Assembly: GCA_024529925.1 (NCBI GenBank)
Contig: JAFEUB010001418.1
Location: forward strand, 248,001 to 312,000
Reading direction: 5' to 3'
Source of the DNA: Ophthalmolycus amberensis
Taxonomy: Eukaryota > Chordata > Actinopteri > Perciformes > Zoarcidae
DNA length: 64,000 nucleotides
Shown here: piece after piece, positions 52,311-64,000 of the stretch
Numbering within the stretch: position 1 is the first letter of the stretch
Layout of the letters: each line of letters starts with the position of its first letter
Program-made: the position numbers and the translations under genes
The notes under the pieces: generated by a model
The model's input: the letters and a program-made list of their open reading frames with translations, nothing else
What the model was told of the DNA's origin: nothing
The model's database searches: none

Positions 52311-53440
52311 CACTGTTTCATGAATATCTCCCTTTCAATGATCATATTAAGCCTCTGCTCGTCACACACACACACATTGATAATCACACAATATGCTACT
52401 TTCTGGAACTATCTCCCTGCAGATACCTCCCGAATACAAAACAGACGCGAGGGTAAAAACAAAGACGCTGTGCCGATCAAACCTCGACCACCTGGGCCTC
52501 ACTTTGCGTGTTGGTCCACTTCAGTCAGGTGTAGCAGTGAAGATGCTGAGTTTTGATATGCTCGTGGCGATCACAAGCTGTACAATCAATGTCACTTCAG
52601 TCATTTTAATCGACACCAGGCACACGGAGGCCAGAGCCAGGAGGATTTGCGAAAGCTCCGCGACCTCAGACGTTCTCCGGCGCTGATGCTGATTTGGACT
52701 GATAGTACCGGGATGTTTAGTTCCTCGTCTCCCCGTTTATTGCCTGACTCAGACGTCAGAGTGACATCTTCATGAGCGATGAAGCCAAAGCAGCTGGCGA
52801 GGCAGCGTCTGATGTTATCACTGCGAGCAACAGCGAAAAGACTCGCAGCTAATCCTCTCTTGGTCCAGTACGTTTCATTTAAACCGTGCCTCTGGAGCAG
52901 ACGGGACGCTCTGGAGTGGAAGATTTCGTCAACTCGTGTCACGGTTTCATGTGTCACACTTTTGCTGCTTTGCAGACGATTGCAAAACTGCAAGCAGAGA
53001 TAAAAAGATATTTATTTAGCTGTAAGTATGCTTATGAATTCATTTAACCTGGACAGGTTGGCTGAGAGCTCACTCTTATTTCCAGGAACAGCCTGGGGGA
53101 GAAGATGGAGGGAGGGTCACACACACACACACACGCACACACACACACACACACATTCACACCCAGTACAACCTCACAATGTTGACCAGTGAGCAGATCC
53201 ACCGGGCGGGGTTTGGTGTTGGTCCCAGGGCAACTGCACCAGAGACTGTTTGTGTTGTTCCTCTTTACCCAAATGTTTGCACAAGTCCACCTTTCTGGCC
53301 ACGAGGCTACTGCTGCATTAACACTTTACCCAAATGTATCCAGAGAGAAGCGGGTCTGCAGTATTGCACACGATGTGCTATTTGTTATAGCAAGCGTCAG
53401 TGTCCGGGTCTGAACAGTGACGCCAATGCAGAAGTGTCTT
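49460..53440. other. Intergenic
   Basis: No recognised gene. Simple repeats lie at 51331-51357 (GT), 52269-52309 (CT) and 53118-53154 (CA), and a 21-bp tandem repeat at 51747-51804. A PBX/MEIS-type TGATTGACAG lies at 50943-50952. Confidence 0.5.
51747..51804. repeat. 21-bp tandem repeat, about 2.8 copies
   Basis: The unit ATATTCATATACAAGGTATT plus G is repeated, identical between copies over the overlap. This implies a recent local duplication. Confidence 0.95.
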
Positions 53441-53447
53441 AAACTTG

Positions 53448-53900
53448 CATTCTCTCTAGTGTCCACCAGGGGGCGACTCCTCTGGTTGTATCTCTACTTC
53501 TCTCTTGATTTATTACATTGTAAACATGAGTTTATGGTCTCAATCTCTAGTTTCAAGTCTTCTCCAAAACAACATTTTAGAGTCAAACAGACCATAAAGC
53601 AGGGTATGCTTTAGGGCGTGGCTACCTAGTGATTGACAGGTCGCTACCACGTCGTTGTCCGCGTGTCCGTCTTACGACTGTAACCTTATCACAGTGTGTT
53701 TTCAGCTCATAAAAGTCAATTGTTACCCTTTTGGTCGCATTTAAATGTCGTATGAGCGTTCATTTGCACTTAGCTCCACCCTCTCGCGTCACCTCAGGTT
53801 GCAAAAACAAGATGGCGACCTCCAAAAAAGCCCAATTCGAGGCTTGAAAACATCCAGAAACCAATGGGTGATGTCACGGTGACTGTATCCACTTCTTCCA
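53448..53900. repeat. Diverged interspersed repeat, percomorph type
   Basis: The phrases GTCCACCAGGGGGCGACTCC, CTACTTCTCTCTTGATTTAT, AAACATGAGTTTATGGTCTC, ACCATAAAGCAGGGTATGCT, TTAGGGCGTGGCTACCTAGTG and ATTGACAGGTCGCTACCAC, then AAGATGGCGACC and GTGATGTCACGGTGACT, occur in the order I recall from an abundant percomorph non-autonomous element. It appears nearly full-length but degraded. Confidence 0.65.
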
Positions 53901-56900
53901 TTAGGTGTCTCAGGTTTTGAAATGTACTGAACGCGCACCAGGCCGTGATGTATTTTCTGTGTACTTTTGGGTGTTGCCATGTCGGAAAATGCGAAGAGTC
54001 CCGGGAAGCTGTGATAGCCTTAGAAAAGTATGCAAGCCTCATTTAACAACTGTCTGAATGTGGCAAACCCCACCCATCTGCGTCTCAAAGTAGATTAAAA
54101 CAAGCACAAAGAATTTATTTTCCCAGTTACTATTTCACCCAGGCCTGGTGCAGGACAGACCGCACGGCCCAGTCACGGTTTCAGGACAATCCAATAAGCC
54201 CGCTGCAAAAGCCAACCACGAGAAACAGGCGACCGCGGCAGCGCTGTAGGCCTTCAACCCTCAAACCGACTGCTGCAGAGGAGAACGCTGCAAAACCCGA
54301 GATCAAGCTCGTGAAGAGGTCGATTTTCATTAATAACCGGCTGACAAGTAACGTGAAATCATATTCATGAAGGCGTTCAGCCCTGTCATTATAGCCTCCT
54401 AGCTAACTACTCTGCTTCTGTATGCCTTGTGTGTTTTTATAGTACATTTCCATGCAGTTATACATGTGCATGTGTGTGTGTGTGTGTGTTGCCAGGGGGT
54501 CATGTGAGCACATCTCATTGTTTTGGGCCCACGGGCTCAAACAGCTGTGGATTGTTAGGGTCAGCCTTGCGTTAAAGCGGAGCCATGGGAGGAGAGGGGG
54601 AGAGTGGGGGAGGCGAGGGATTCGCGAGGATGCCGATAGGGGGAGGGAGGGGGGGGGGGGGGGGGTTAGAGGGGTCTCGGCCTACGTTCAGCAGAGCGCC
54701 AATAAAAACAATAGTTGCTTCCTAACCGTGCCCTAGTGGGACACACATGCACACACCCACACACACTCTTACCTCTTTGGTCCGTTGCGGCCTCGGCCCC
54801 CGCCGCATACCTGTCAGGCCTGATGAACCGTCTCCGTGGAAACACACCAAACCTAAATAAAAGGCTTTTACGCGTTTCGGCTGTGTCTAATTGCTGGGCT
54901 ATGGCTTATCTTGTGCAGATAAAACTGCCACGTCACCATTTAATTTTTTTACAGGAACCGATATAGCTCAACCAGACAGGGTGGGGATAAAGTCACTTTA
55001 TGGTTTCTGGTTTTTGTCAAAAACAGAATGGTGAATGTATCTCTGGTTGGATTTGCTGAGTGTCTTATTGGAGGAGGTTTGTTTTTGCGGTGAGATAATG
55101 AGAAGACGAAGCGTGCGAGTGTGTCTGCAGCTGTTTGTGTGCACTTTATGTATTTCTCTCGACCCAGAAAAGTCAAATCTTTTTCTAACACCCTGCTACT
55201 CCAACCTGGCCTGAAACAAAGACAGAGATCACTTCTCCTCCGTTGCTCGTGGGTATTTTTTGTTAGCGAGGAGAGGACCAGTAAATGTTCCAGATGTGAT
55301 GTTCTGTTCTCTGAAGCAGCGAACTGGGTCAGATCGACTTGTCCTGTTCATTTTCTACATCCCTTCGAGGAACTCTTGATGCGGAAAGAGATAACGTGGA
55401 ACCGCAGTCTTCAGTTACCGATCAGCTCGGGCAGTTTAATTGGTGTGAACAATACACCCAACTCTTCTCCCTCCTCCTCTTGGTCTGTCTGTCCATTATT
55501 CCTTCCATGGCTCTTGTTTTGTCTTCTGAAACCCCTTTACGGAGACTATACACAGGTTTGAACACAAAGGGTTTAAGATGCATGATTTCTTTTGACATTT
55601 TCTTTCTCGAATTGAGGACGTTTTTTTAAATTTGCCCGTTTCCCGACAGTTTTTCGAATGCAATACGAACAAAGTGAGTATATTAATGCTGCCTCATGGT
55701 CTTTCCACTCGCAGAACTGTCGAGGACAATCTTCAGTCTCATCGTAAGGCTTGAAGAATTGTCGAATTGCTTTGCGTCACGCTAATCTGTTGTATTGTCC
55801 CTTTAAAAAGTCCATCATAGAAAATGATAGGCCTGAATTTGCTTTTTTTTTGTCCATCTGGTCTTTGTAAATCCAAACAACATGACTTGTTCTTCCTATG
55901 GACTTAACAAACATCATCGCATCGCTCTTCAGCACAAAGAGATGTTGCTTTACGGCACAAAACCAAAGGAAGTGCTGCTCCTTCGGAAAAGACAAACTCC
56001 TGCAGAGTTTTGTGGGAAATTCAGTCTTACTTTGAGGAAACGCTGGCACTCCCGATACCGCTGGCATGAAAAAAAAGCCTCCAAATCTCCTCTGTTTATG
56101 GAAACTTCACCACGGTATTACAGTTAATTAGACAATGATATATTGCCGTTTAAAAACGCTACATGTTGCAGTTTTAATTAACTGAGGTTGTGTCCAATAT
56201 TCTTGGCAAGCGTGAGTCCAACAGTGATTCACAGTAGTAGTAAGCACTGATGCCTGGCTGTACACCCGCCATGGAAAGTTCACGTCGGGAATTTCCAGTC
56301 AGGACCGGGTGGCTTGACTACAAGCTTGGCGCATGGCCGCTCCGCGTGTTTTTGTTTCTTTTTCTTTCTCTCTCGCTCTTTTCTGCAGCCGTGCCCGCAT
56401 AACTGACCTACAAACGCGTGTGAAATGTACGCGTGCGGTGAGTGTGACCTACTGTAAGAGATGGAAACGTGTGCCGCGCAGCGCTTAGCCACAGATTACA
56501 GGTTCCACGCGAGATCGTGTTACTTATTCTCCAAGTAGCAGGGGTAGCGTGCGCGAGTTCCCGGTAAATGGGACTCGTTCAAACGCAAGTCGCTGGCTTC
56601 CAGAAGAACAGTGTCCTCGGTTGAAGTTTCATTTTTTTGGGAAACCTATAGGTCTGGGTCTCTGGCAAGCAGGGGTCACCTATTTCTGTTTGGCTCCTCT
56701 CTGGAGAGGAAGACAGCGGTGACTTTCCACCCCCGAAATGAGCGCTAGCGAGGCGCTGCGCTCCCGCTGTGCGACAACGTCAGCCCGACCAAAGTCAACA
56801 AGGCCCGCTGTGTGAGTGTAACCAAAGGAGAGCCGGTGGGGGCCGGGGCGGGTGGGCGGGCTGCGACTCCTGTGCGACCGCACGGCGCACAGAATAGAGC

Positions 56901-57000
56901 ATCATAAGCATAATGGCTTCATTGACTTATTCTCACCACATGCTTTCACTTTGTTTCGACCCGGTTCCAGGGCCAGATTCATGGCGTTTTTAGACAGAAA
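53900..57000. other. Intergenic
   Basis: No recognised gene. Contains a GT tract (54471-54489), a poly-G run (about 54648-54665) and CpG-richer sequence around 56740-56890. A 146-aa plus-strand open frame (55121-55561) has no recognised domain. Confidence 0.5.
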
Positions 57001-59907
57001 AGTTTCCCAAGGTGAACTTCCAAAACCTCGCTGGCATGAGTTGTAAAGCTTTCAAGAAGACGAGTTCACCTGAAAGCGCCCACATTGATCAGTTTGAGGC
57101 GTGGAGGCAAGCTATTTTTTTTTGTCAGGCAATGATTTTGCCCATTTTCTTTGGGGAGACCTCGACGAATTCCTCTCGACCGCTTCTCCTCTTCTTGTTT
57201 TTGCTCTTTTCCAGCTCATTTCACACACTGACAGGCTACCCTGTGCTCCAGACGAGAGGCTGAGCGAGCTTTAAGTGTGTGTGTGCGCGTGTTACCGTAC
57301 TAAGTTTATAGAAGTGCACGAGCATCCAGTTAGCGAAGGGTCTGTCTATGCAAGCAAGCATTTGTGCATACCTGTGAGTGTCTTGCTTTAGCTACACACC
57401 CGTGTGTGTGTGAGAGAGAGAGTGTGGAGTAAATGAGTGTGTTTGTTTCTGCCTTTCAGCACTGTGTCAGCCACTCGAATCCTCGAAACTTGCCCACACG
57501 ATTCCAAAAGTCCACATTTTAAGACTTTTGTTTATTCCAAAATGTTTGTCTTCTCCTCTCCATGTGCTTTCTTTTTAAAAACGAGCCCGTTCAAGTTAAA
57601 CTGCCCAAAAAGGAAGAATCACCGATCGATTGAACTCAACTCGTGATGTGGGGTTGCAAGTCGACATGCTTTGTGTTGAGGGGTTTCGAACAAATGTGAT
57701 TAAATATGGACTTCTGCACCCGGCAGTTGCAAAATTATGAATTAGCCGGTAAAACAATGCCACAGTTTTCCTATATACTGTACCTGATGGCTGTGTGTGT
57801 GTGTCTGGGTTACTGTTAATCCTGCTCTAACTACACGGCTGATCCTCTGCCAAGTGGGTCAGCCTCACTGGAGCATACAAACACCGCATAGGTAGAAGGA
57901 GAGAGCAGGGCCGGAGGTGAAGGGGAAAATAAAGAGGAGAGGGAAGGTTGCTGTGTTTATTCAACGCCCCCCCACCACCCACTCCGCTTCCTCCAAATCT
58001 GTTTGGAATTGTAAAAAAAAAAGCAAGAAGAAAAGCAGGTCACGGGCCACAACACGGCCGCGGTTTCAAAAACAATCGCACATCGCTGAGGTAGGCATTC
58101 TTTCCCTCATAGTGGAAATGTCTTCGGCATGCATGGATGTGTAAGGGGATTTACTGTGTGTGGGAGACTGTATGTGAGCGCACGCGCCCGCCGCGTCTTA
58201 ACCGCCAGCAGACTCGTCCCAGATGTGAATCGGCGTGAAGCAGCTGGACAGTTTCTGAAGGGCTTCGGAGGTGGTCAGGGCCACGTGTGCACAAACAGAA
58301 ACCGCACCGCCTGGTGTTCAGAGTCCTCTCGCACACAATGCATGTATGAAGACACACTCAAGCGCTTTCATTGTTTGGGGTTTTCGACGTGAAGTAGGAT
58401 TGACTTACGAGCTAACTAGCCTCTTAAACGGCTCCAATGACACAGTAATCTGGCAGCCGGTTTTAAGAGCGTCAACGGATTTTGGAAAAAAAATAATCTT
58501 CCAAAAAAATGAGCACGTCCTAATTTTTTGAGCTCCTGTTATACAATTACAATGACTGAACTATGAAGCGGGGGCCAAATATAATAACATAAGCATTGTT
58601 TTGAGTTTCACACAGCAACGCGTGGAATCCGATTAGGCGCTTGGTTTGATTGGACTGAGCAGTAAAACAGAAGTAATGCGCGTCCACACCCGGAATACAT
58701 GATCTCCTAATTATTTACAGTCGCAGCCGTCTGACAGCCAACAAAGCGTCGCGCTTTGTCGTCGATAACATCGGAGCACGCAAACCAAAGCTTCCAACCT
58801 AACCGGTGATTTGACTTACTGGTAATCTGATGTGCCTCGTGTATAAATCCGGTGCTGCTGCAGTGGAACGAGCTTTTCCATTATGAACCGCTTGTGGTTC
58901 AGTGTGACTCATCAGTGATATTTGACGAGTGTGTTTCTGTGGGACATTATTTGAAAATACATCCAGGGGCGAAATATGGTCCAAAAATAAGGCTCACCGT
59001 TGCAACGCTTTTGATTTCTGCAACAAGGCAAAAATGATCAATTTTATGAAGAAAAAAGAAAAAAAAACTCACTTAAAGACCACTGATTTAAATGAATCGT
59101 GTCGTTTGATAATTCGGAGCAGAGCCGGTCGTTTCGGCTGCTTTAAAACCTGCGTAGTAACTGTTGCCACGATGACCGGAGTCTGCCGAGTCAGCGCCGC
59201 TCTGCCGTCTGCTTCTGGTTATCCGACACTGTGTAGCTCTGCTGTTGATATAGCAACATTAATCACATCAATTCGGCGGTTGAGCTCAGCACAGAACGAC
59301 GGCTCGTGAACACAACCACTGCGAACACACGGTCGCCAAATCAACCACTGTGCCCCCCCCCCCCCTTTTTCACTCTCTTTCTATCGATCACAAACGGCTG
59401 ATTTGCATTCGAACGCGACGTCCTGTCCGGTGCAGACACTGTTGACAGCTAATTCGACCCGGATCAAGATGGCGCGGGGCACGTGGAACCGCGAAACGTC
59501 TCCTCTCTCGCAATCAGGGACACACTGTTAAAACAAGAGCAGGGGATCTCGACATATCCGTTGGAGCGAGGAGGCGAGGTTATGAAACACATCTGTTGAT
59601 AAAATATACAATCGGGATGTTTGGGAGCGTATCGAGGCCGGCGAGCTAATGCTAAACACACAATAATGCGACACTAGAAGGTGATAACGAGACGGTGCAA
59701 TCAGAAGACAAAGCAGCTGGATTTGTGCTCTAGATGTGTCAGCACGCACACTGTGGTGCACTCGAGGACTCGGCTGAACTGGACGAACTCTGAGATATTT
59801 GTGGTCGGTTCTGACTTTGAGAAGAGGGTTGTTTTACTGTTGGCGGTTTGGTTTAGGGGTCGGGTTCGAGTGTGGGTTTGGGGTTTGGGAGTGCACATTG
59901 TCATGGG

Positions 59908-59941
<34 letters not shown>

Positions 59942-60700
59942 GTGTTTGCGTGTGGAGCTAGCGGATGGATATTCCCGTTTTACATGTTCTGATTAACGCA
60001 AGACGCCGCCATGACGGACGTCCTAAGTTTCCCTCCGTTTCCACCTGTTGCTCACGCGGTGTGCTCTCGTTGTCACTGTTCTGCAAGATTTACAAAACGT
60101 TTCTCTTTCAGCAACTCTTTTTACGGCCATGCACGAGGACAGACAACGTGCATCAGGAATGTCCAAAGAACGATATCGGCATGTCTTAATCAGAAAATGC
60201 TGCATTCAGAATGAGGCCAAATTCGGAAAATCAAAACGGAACATGCTGTGTACATGACCCATATCAAAATCGGTATATTGTGATATTCTGAATAATTAGT
60301 GGGCGTGTAAACATCGTCAATGATGGGATTGATTAGAATAACTCGGTTCGTGTAATTGCAGCCAGAGTATGAAGAAAGTTCTGTGTCCGACGTGGTCGCC
60401 AAGTGCAAGAATAAGTTTACATTCTTTGCTGAAACATTGTTCTGTTCGCCGGAGAAGATACGGATCCAGTAAATGAAAAGAAAATCCTTGTGAAAAGATG
60501 ACAAGCATCATATTTTCTAAATCTTTACTGTGTCGGGATATCTTCATGACTGAGCAGCTGTCAATAATCAGGGGCCTGAAAACTGTATTAAATGAGGCGG
60601 AACTTGTGGTTGTGTTCAGGAAATGTACTTGATTTATTATAAATGACTTAATGTTGAACTGTATAGAAGACTTAGGCTGCAAAATTACGATTTTGTTCAG
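57000..60700. other. Intergenic
   Basis: No recognised gene. Short GT tracts lie near 57400 and 59909-59939 and a poly-C run at 59346-59356. Segments around 58600-58760 and 59090-59300 are non-repetitive, without evident coding potential. Confidence 0.5.
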
Positions 60701-63700
60701 ATGTGTAGTTTCAGGTACATGTCCTGTACAAGCATCGCAGTTCCCCCCCGCCCCACACACACACAGGGTCTCATATTCCCTCCCCCTGCCCTCCTTTGGC
60801 CCACATCGCCTCACGGGACCGCCGCCTCAGGTCACAGCTCATTATCAGAGGCCATCTTTGTTTCCCACTCTCTCTCTCTCTCTCTTTCTCTCTCTTTCTC
60901 CCCTGTGCACCGTTTTGTTGGAAAGGGAGTCACAGGCCTGCTCATGCGTTCCCCCCCCCCCCTTTCCACCACACTCATGCTCGAGCATGGTAATTCACCT
61001 AGCGGCAGGTAAGTTGGTTGTTTCATCCTGTCGGTGGTTGCCAGCGAAATATTTAATCAACGCTAGAAAATGCTGGTAAATATTATTTGGCCCAGGTTTG
61101 CCTCCCACACAGGATTACTGTGTCAGTACACTAGTGGGAGTCTGGCGAATGAGACAAATAAAACAAGAAAAACACATTTTTCCCGACGGTAAAGGTCTCT
61201 CATGAGGAGTGATTCAGTCGCGCGTAGGAGGTTGGGAAATTATTTGGCTTTAAAAAAATTGACTTGAAGCACGCTCATCCATTCCTATCGGCGCGGAGGG
61301 CCGAAGACAGGCAGAAAAGACAAGGAGGGAGACGCATGGGTGTAACCAAACATCACTCTTATCCCACTCTTATTTGCGAGTGCATCAGGTGGGAACGTGA
61401 GCCTCCGACGCAGATTTCTGGATGTAAGTGTCAGCTAGCTCGAGTGACGCCGCCACCGGCTGCATGAACGCGGAGGCCGTTAGCACCGTGAGTCACCGTG
61501 GGGAAGAGGCCGGCTGCAAAGCCAATTAGGCTCTCAGCGCACCATAAAAACAGACCGGGCCTGCAGCTCGGGGGGGGGGGGGGGGGGGAGACTTTCCTGG
61601 CTCAGACTCCACGTGCAGGATTTTTTTTTTTCCAATACGACAATTTGGAGCGACGGGCGGTTAAGAAAAAAAGAAAGAAAGTGAAACCCAATCTCCCCAC
61701 TCCCAAAATATTTGCACTGCGGAGAAAAACAAAAGTGATCTGATTTCTGTTTGAATCCATTTCTGGTGACACTTTCTCGGAGGAGACCGGAGGGAAATGT
61801 GGAGCAGACACATAATCTCTCTTTGACAGGAAAATTGCCCAATGAAGTCTCAATGTTTATCCACCGTATACCAGCGGGGGGGGGGGGGGGGGGGGGGGGG
61901 AAATGCTGAAGCGTAGAGATGCACGGAGGCTCACCGAAAAACCAAATGGCCGCAGGCGAGCTCCCAAACAAACACCTGTCAGATGGAAAAGTAAACGTGA
62001 AAATGTCTCAGAGCGGCTTTCCTTGAATCCTCTATTTAACCAGGACACGTCTCTGCACTGATGACACATTGACACACCTTTATTGTTGATTTTGGAAACA
62101 GTCAACAAGAATGAATGATGTCATTTGTCTTGGAGGGTTGAAAAAAGTAAAGCAGAAAGCAAATGGGAAAAACCGGGGGGGGGGTAGAGCGCTTTAAGCT
62201 GTTCCAAGATGCTATTGGTGGCATTCGGGGAAATGTAGGATCAAAGGATTTTTCCAGTCTGACTCATGCTACTAAAAGTCAAGATACTTTGCATCTCAAC
62301 ACTGCTGTTTTGACTTTTGATTTCTTATTGTAATTTGAGTTCCCCGACTTTGTTTTGGGAATGCCAAATCACTGCAGGTTTATTTTTGCCCCGATGTCGA
62401 AACTGACTTCCAGCCGCATTCCCACCTCCACTTTTCCCACCTGTCCTGGTCACCTGACTCCCTGCCATTCCCATCACCTGACCTTCCCCGCCCACCTGCC
62501 CACCTGCTCCCCATTTCCTTCGTTACTCTCCCAGTTCCCAGCTTCCTCCCCGCTTTGCCTGGATTCTCTGCTTTTCTCTCTTATCATCCCGTCAGGTAAT
62601 TATCTTCCTTCACACGCTGTTAAAACAAAACCTCTTTGTAATGCATGAGCCCTCCTCTCCGTGGCTTATCTTGGATGACTTTCCCCGCTGCGACCACGTA
62701 TTATGATTTACGTCTTCAGTCCAGACGCTGTGGCTAATCAGAGTCCAAAAGCGCAGCAGTTCCCAGAGCATTGACAGAGTGGCACACTTTACTGATGCAA
62801 AGACGACGAAGAGAGAGAGAGAAGAAAAGAAAAGGTTGCCTGGGTGTTTTGCCCACCCACACGCTGACCTACAAGCACAGATATGCCACCTACAGTACTA
62901 CCTCTCCCTCCCCCGCACAAAGGCTTTGAGACACATGGAGACCTCGTGATGTTTTGACAACAATCCCAGCGTGATCGGCCTGTTGCCCTCCTCCCCTGAC
63001 TTTCTCTCCCACTCTGTGTTTCAGCTCATGCCTCTTTCTTTCTTCAGCTCTCTCTCACACACACACACACACTTTCTCTCAGGTGATCCAGATCACAGTG
63101 TTTAATGTGTCACGCTTTGCTTTCGCCTGAGGCTCTGGGACTTCAGAGAGGGCGGTTTTTCCCACACAACCTCCCAGGTTTTGAACTTATACACTCTACA
63201 AAAACATAAAGGCATCTTTCTGTCCTGCTTTCCCTCCGAGTAGAACTTAAAATGTTGAACTGAACACGCTAACTCCAAGAATGATTGTTCTCCCGCTCCA
63301 GAACAATTCCTGATTTTTGTTTCCCTTCTTTTCTCTCGACCCTCCACATCCAGTTCGTGTTATGATTTGTAAATGGAGAACACGAAGCAGGTTTTGATAG
63401 AGCTTCTGCCATAACCCTAAACGTCAGGCGTTTGGAAGCAAGTCAACATATACATTATAATACAATGCACTGAAGATCATATATTTTAAGGTTTGGAGCC
63501 TGGGTGGCCCCGCTCAGCAATAAAATCCATCCTCCACTGATGAATGAGAGTCACGCTGACTTCAATAGGAGTCACTCTGCAGCTGATCTGTACGCACAGC
63601 TCCATAACAGACGCCATTATTGAGAATTAAATTTGCGTTGCACTTTAACACTATTTGAATTTCCACGTCGTATTTCATTCAACATCGCTCTAACGTGTTC

Positions 63701-64000
63701 CACATGTGTGTGGAAACAGGTCCAGAGTGGATCACGGTTGAATTAGACTGTTCCATAAGGATAATGCAAATTGAATCAAACCTCATGAAGCAATAAGTGC
63801 GGTCTGTATGGAATGTATTCGCTGCTCTGTGTTGCTGCGTGTGTGGTGCCAGTTTGCGCAGCCACTCGTTAACAGTCTCCTCCCTGCTCGGCTAATTGCT
63901 GAATTGGTTTCAGGTGTGCTGTGCAACTTTATAAGCTCCGGGACAACAGTTAATGTGAGGCTGTATGTTTCTCTCTCTGCTGTTTGGTGCTGGGCAGATA
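60700..64000. other. Intergenic to the window end
   Basis: No recognised gene. CT-rich sequence lies at 60868-60900, poly-C at 60951-60962, and poly-G at 61570-61588 and 61877-61901. A C-rich segment with five CACCTG E-boxes lies at 62438-62506. The last kilobase is AT-balanced, unique-looking sequence with no identifiable exon. Confidence 0.5.
61877..61901. repeat. Poly-G run, about 25 bases
   Basis: One of the longest homopolymers in the window. Confidence 0.9.

Noticed and set aside
55121..55561. 146-aa plus-strand open frame
   Set aside because: It has no recognisable domain, no flanking splice structure and non-coding-like composition.
59470..59532. Short ATGGCGCGG... frame after a YY1-like AAGATGGCG motif, as a possible gene start
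   Set aside because: The frame closes after about 20 codons, and no donor site or homology is evident.
31000..64000. Search for DIPK2B (next human neighbour of KDM6A) or other Xp11 genes
   Set aside because: None of the open frames carries recognisable blocks of these proteins. If present, the gene is outside the window.

Overview
This window is vertebrate nuclear DNA, almost certainly from a ray-finned (percomorph-type) fish. Genes are split by GT-AG introns that are mostly short. CA/GT and CT microsatellites and long poly-C/poly-G runs are very frequent. Several diverged interspersed sequences look like those common in teleosts. I see no bacterial, phage or CRISPR features.

Left half, 1-30.9 kb (gene-dense). 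The order is: first coding exon of cask (minus, 1624-1682); cenpl (plus, 4928-6889, five exons, intact, 349 aa); fundc1 (minus, 8624-11505, five exons, intact, 157 aa); kdm6a/utx (plus, 12416-29062, thirty coding exons, all phases consistent, 1467 aa); and the microRNA pair mir-222/mir-221 (minus, 30.83-30.36 kb), which lies tail-to-tail with kdm6a about 0.1 kb beyond its poly(A) signal. cask and cenpl are divergent, cenpl and fundc1 convergent, and fundc1 and kdm6a head-to-head across about 0.9 kb. cask, fundc1, kdm6a and mir-221/222 all lie in human Xp11.4-p11.3, so this is a compressed version of a known vertebrate block with cenpl placed inside it. Two decayed transposons sit in introns: a frameshifted LINE reverse transcriptase in fundc1 intron 1, and a truncated hAT transposase in kdm6a intron 28.

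Right part, 31-64 kb. I recognise no conserved protein-coding gene. It holds microsatellites, old interspersed repeats, a perfect 18-bp-stem hairpin, a CpG-rich block (about 36.6-37.5 kb) with a strong minus-strand splice donor, and AT-rich stretches that resemble conserved non-coding elements. That donor, with a strong minus-strand acceptor at 31331, suggests a spliced host transcript for mir-222/221. The only unexplained ORF with protein-like character is an 83-aa plus-strand ORF (31477-31728) with a plausible signal peptide and dibasic sites.

The genes do not form a single pathway. CASK is a synaptic and junctional scaffold, CENP-L a kinetochore protein, FUNDC1 a mitophagy receptor, KDM6A an H3K27 demethylase, and miR-221/222 post-transcriptional regulators.
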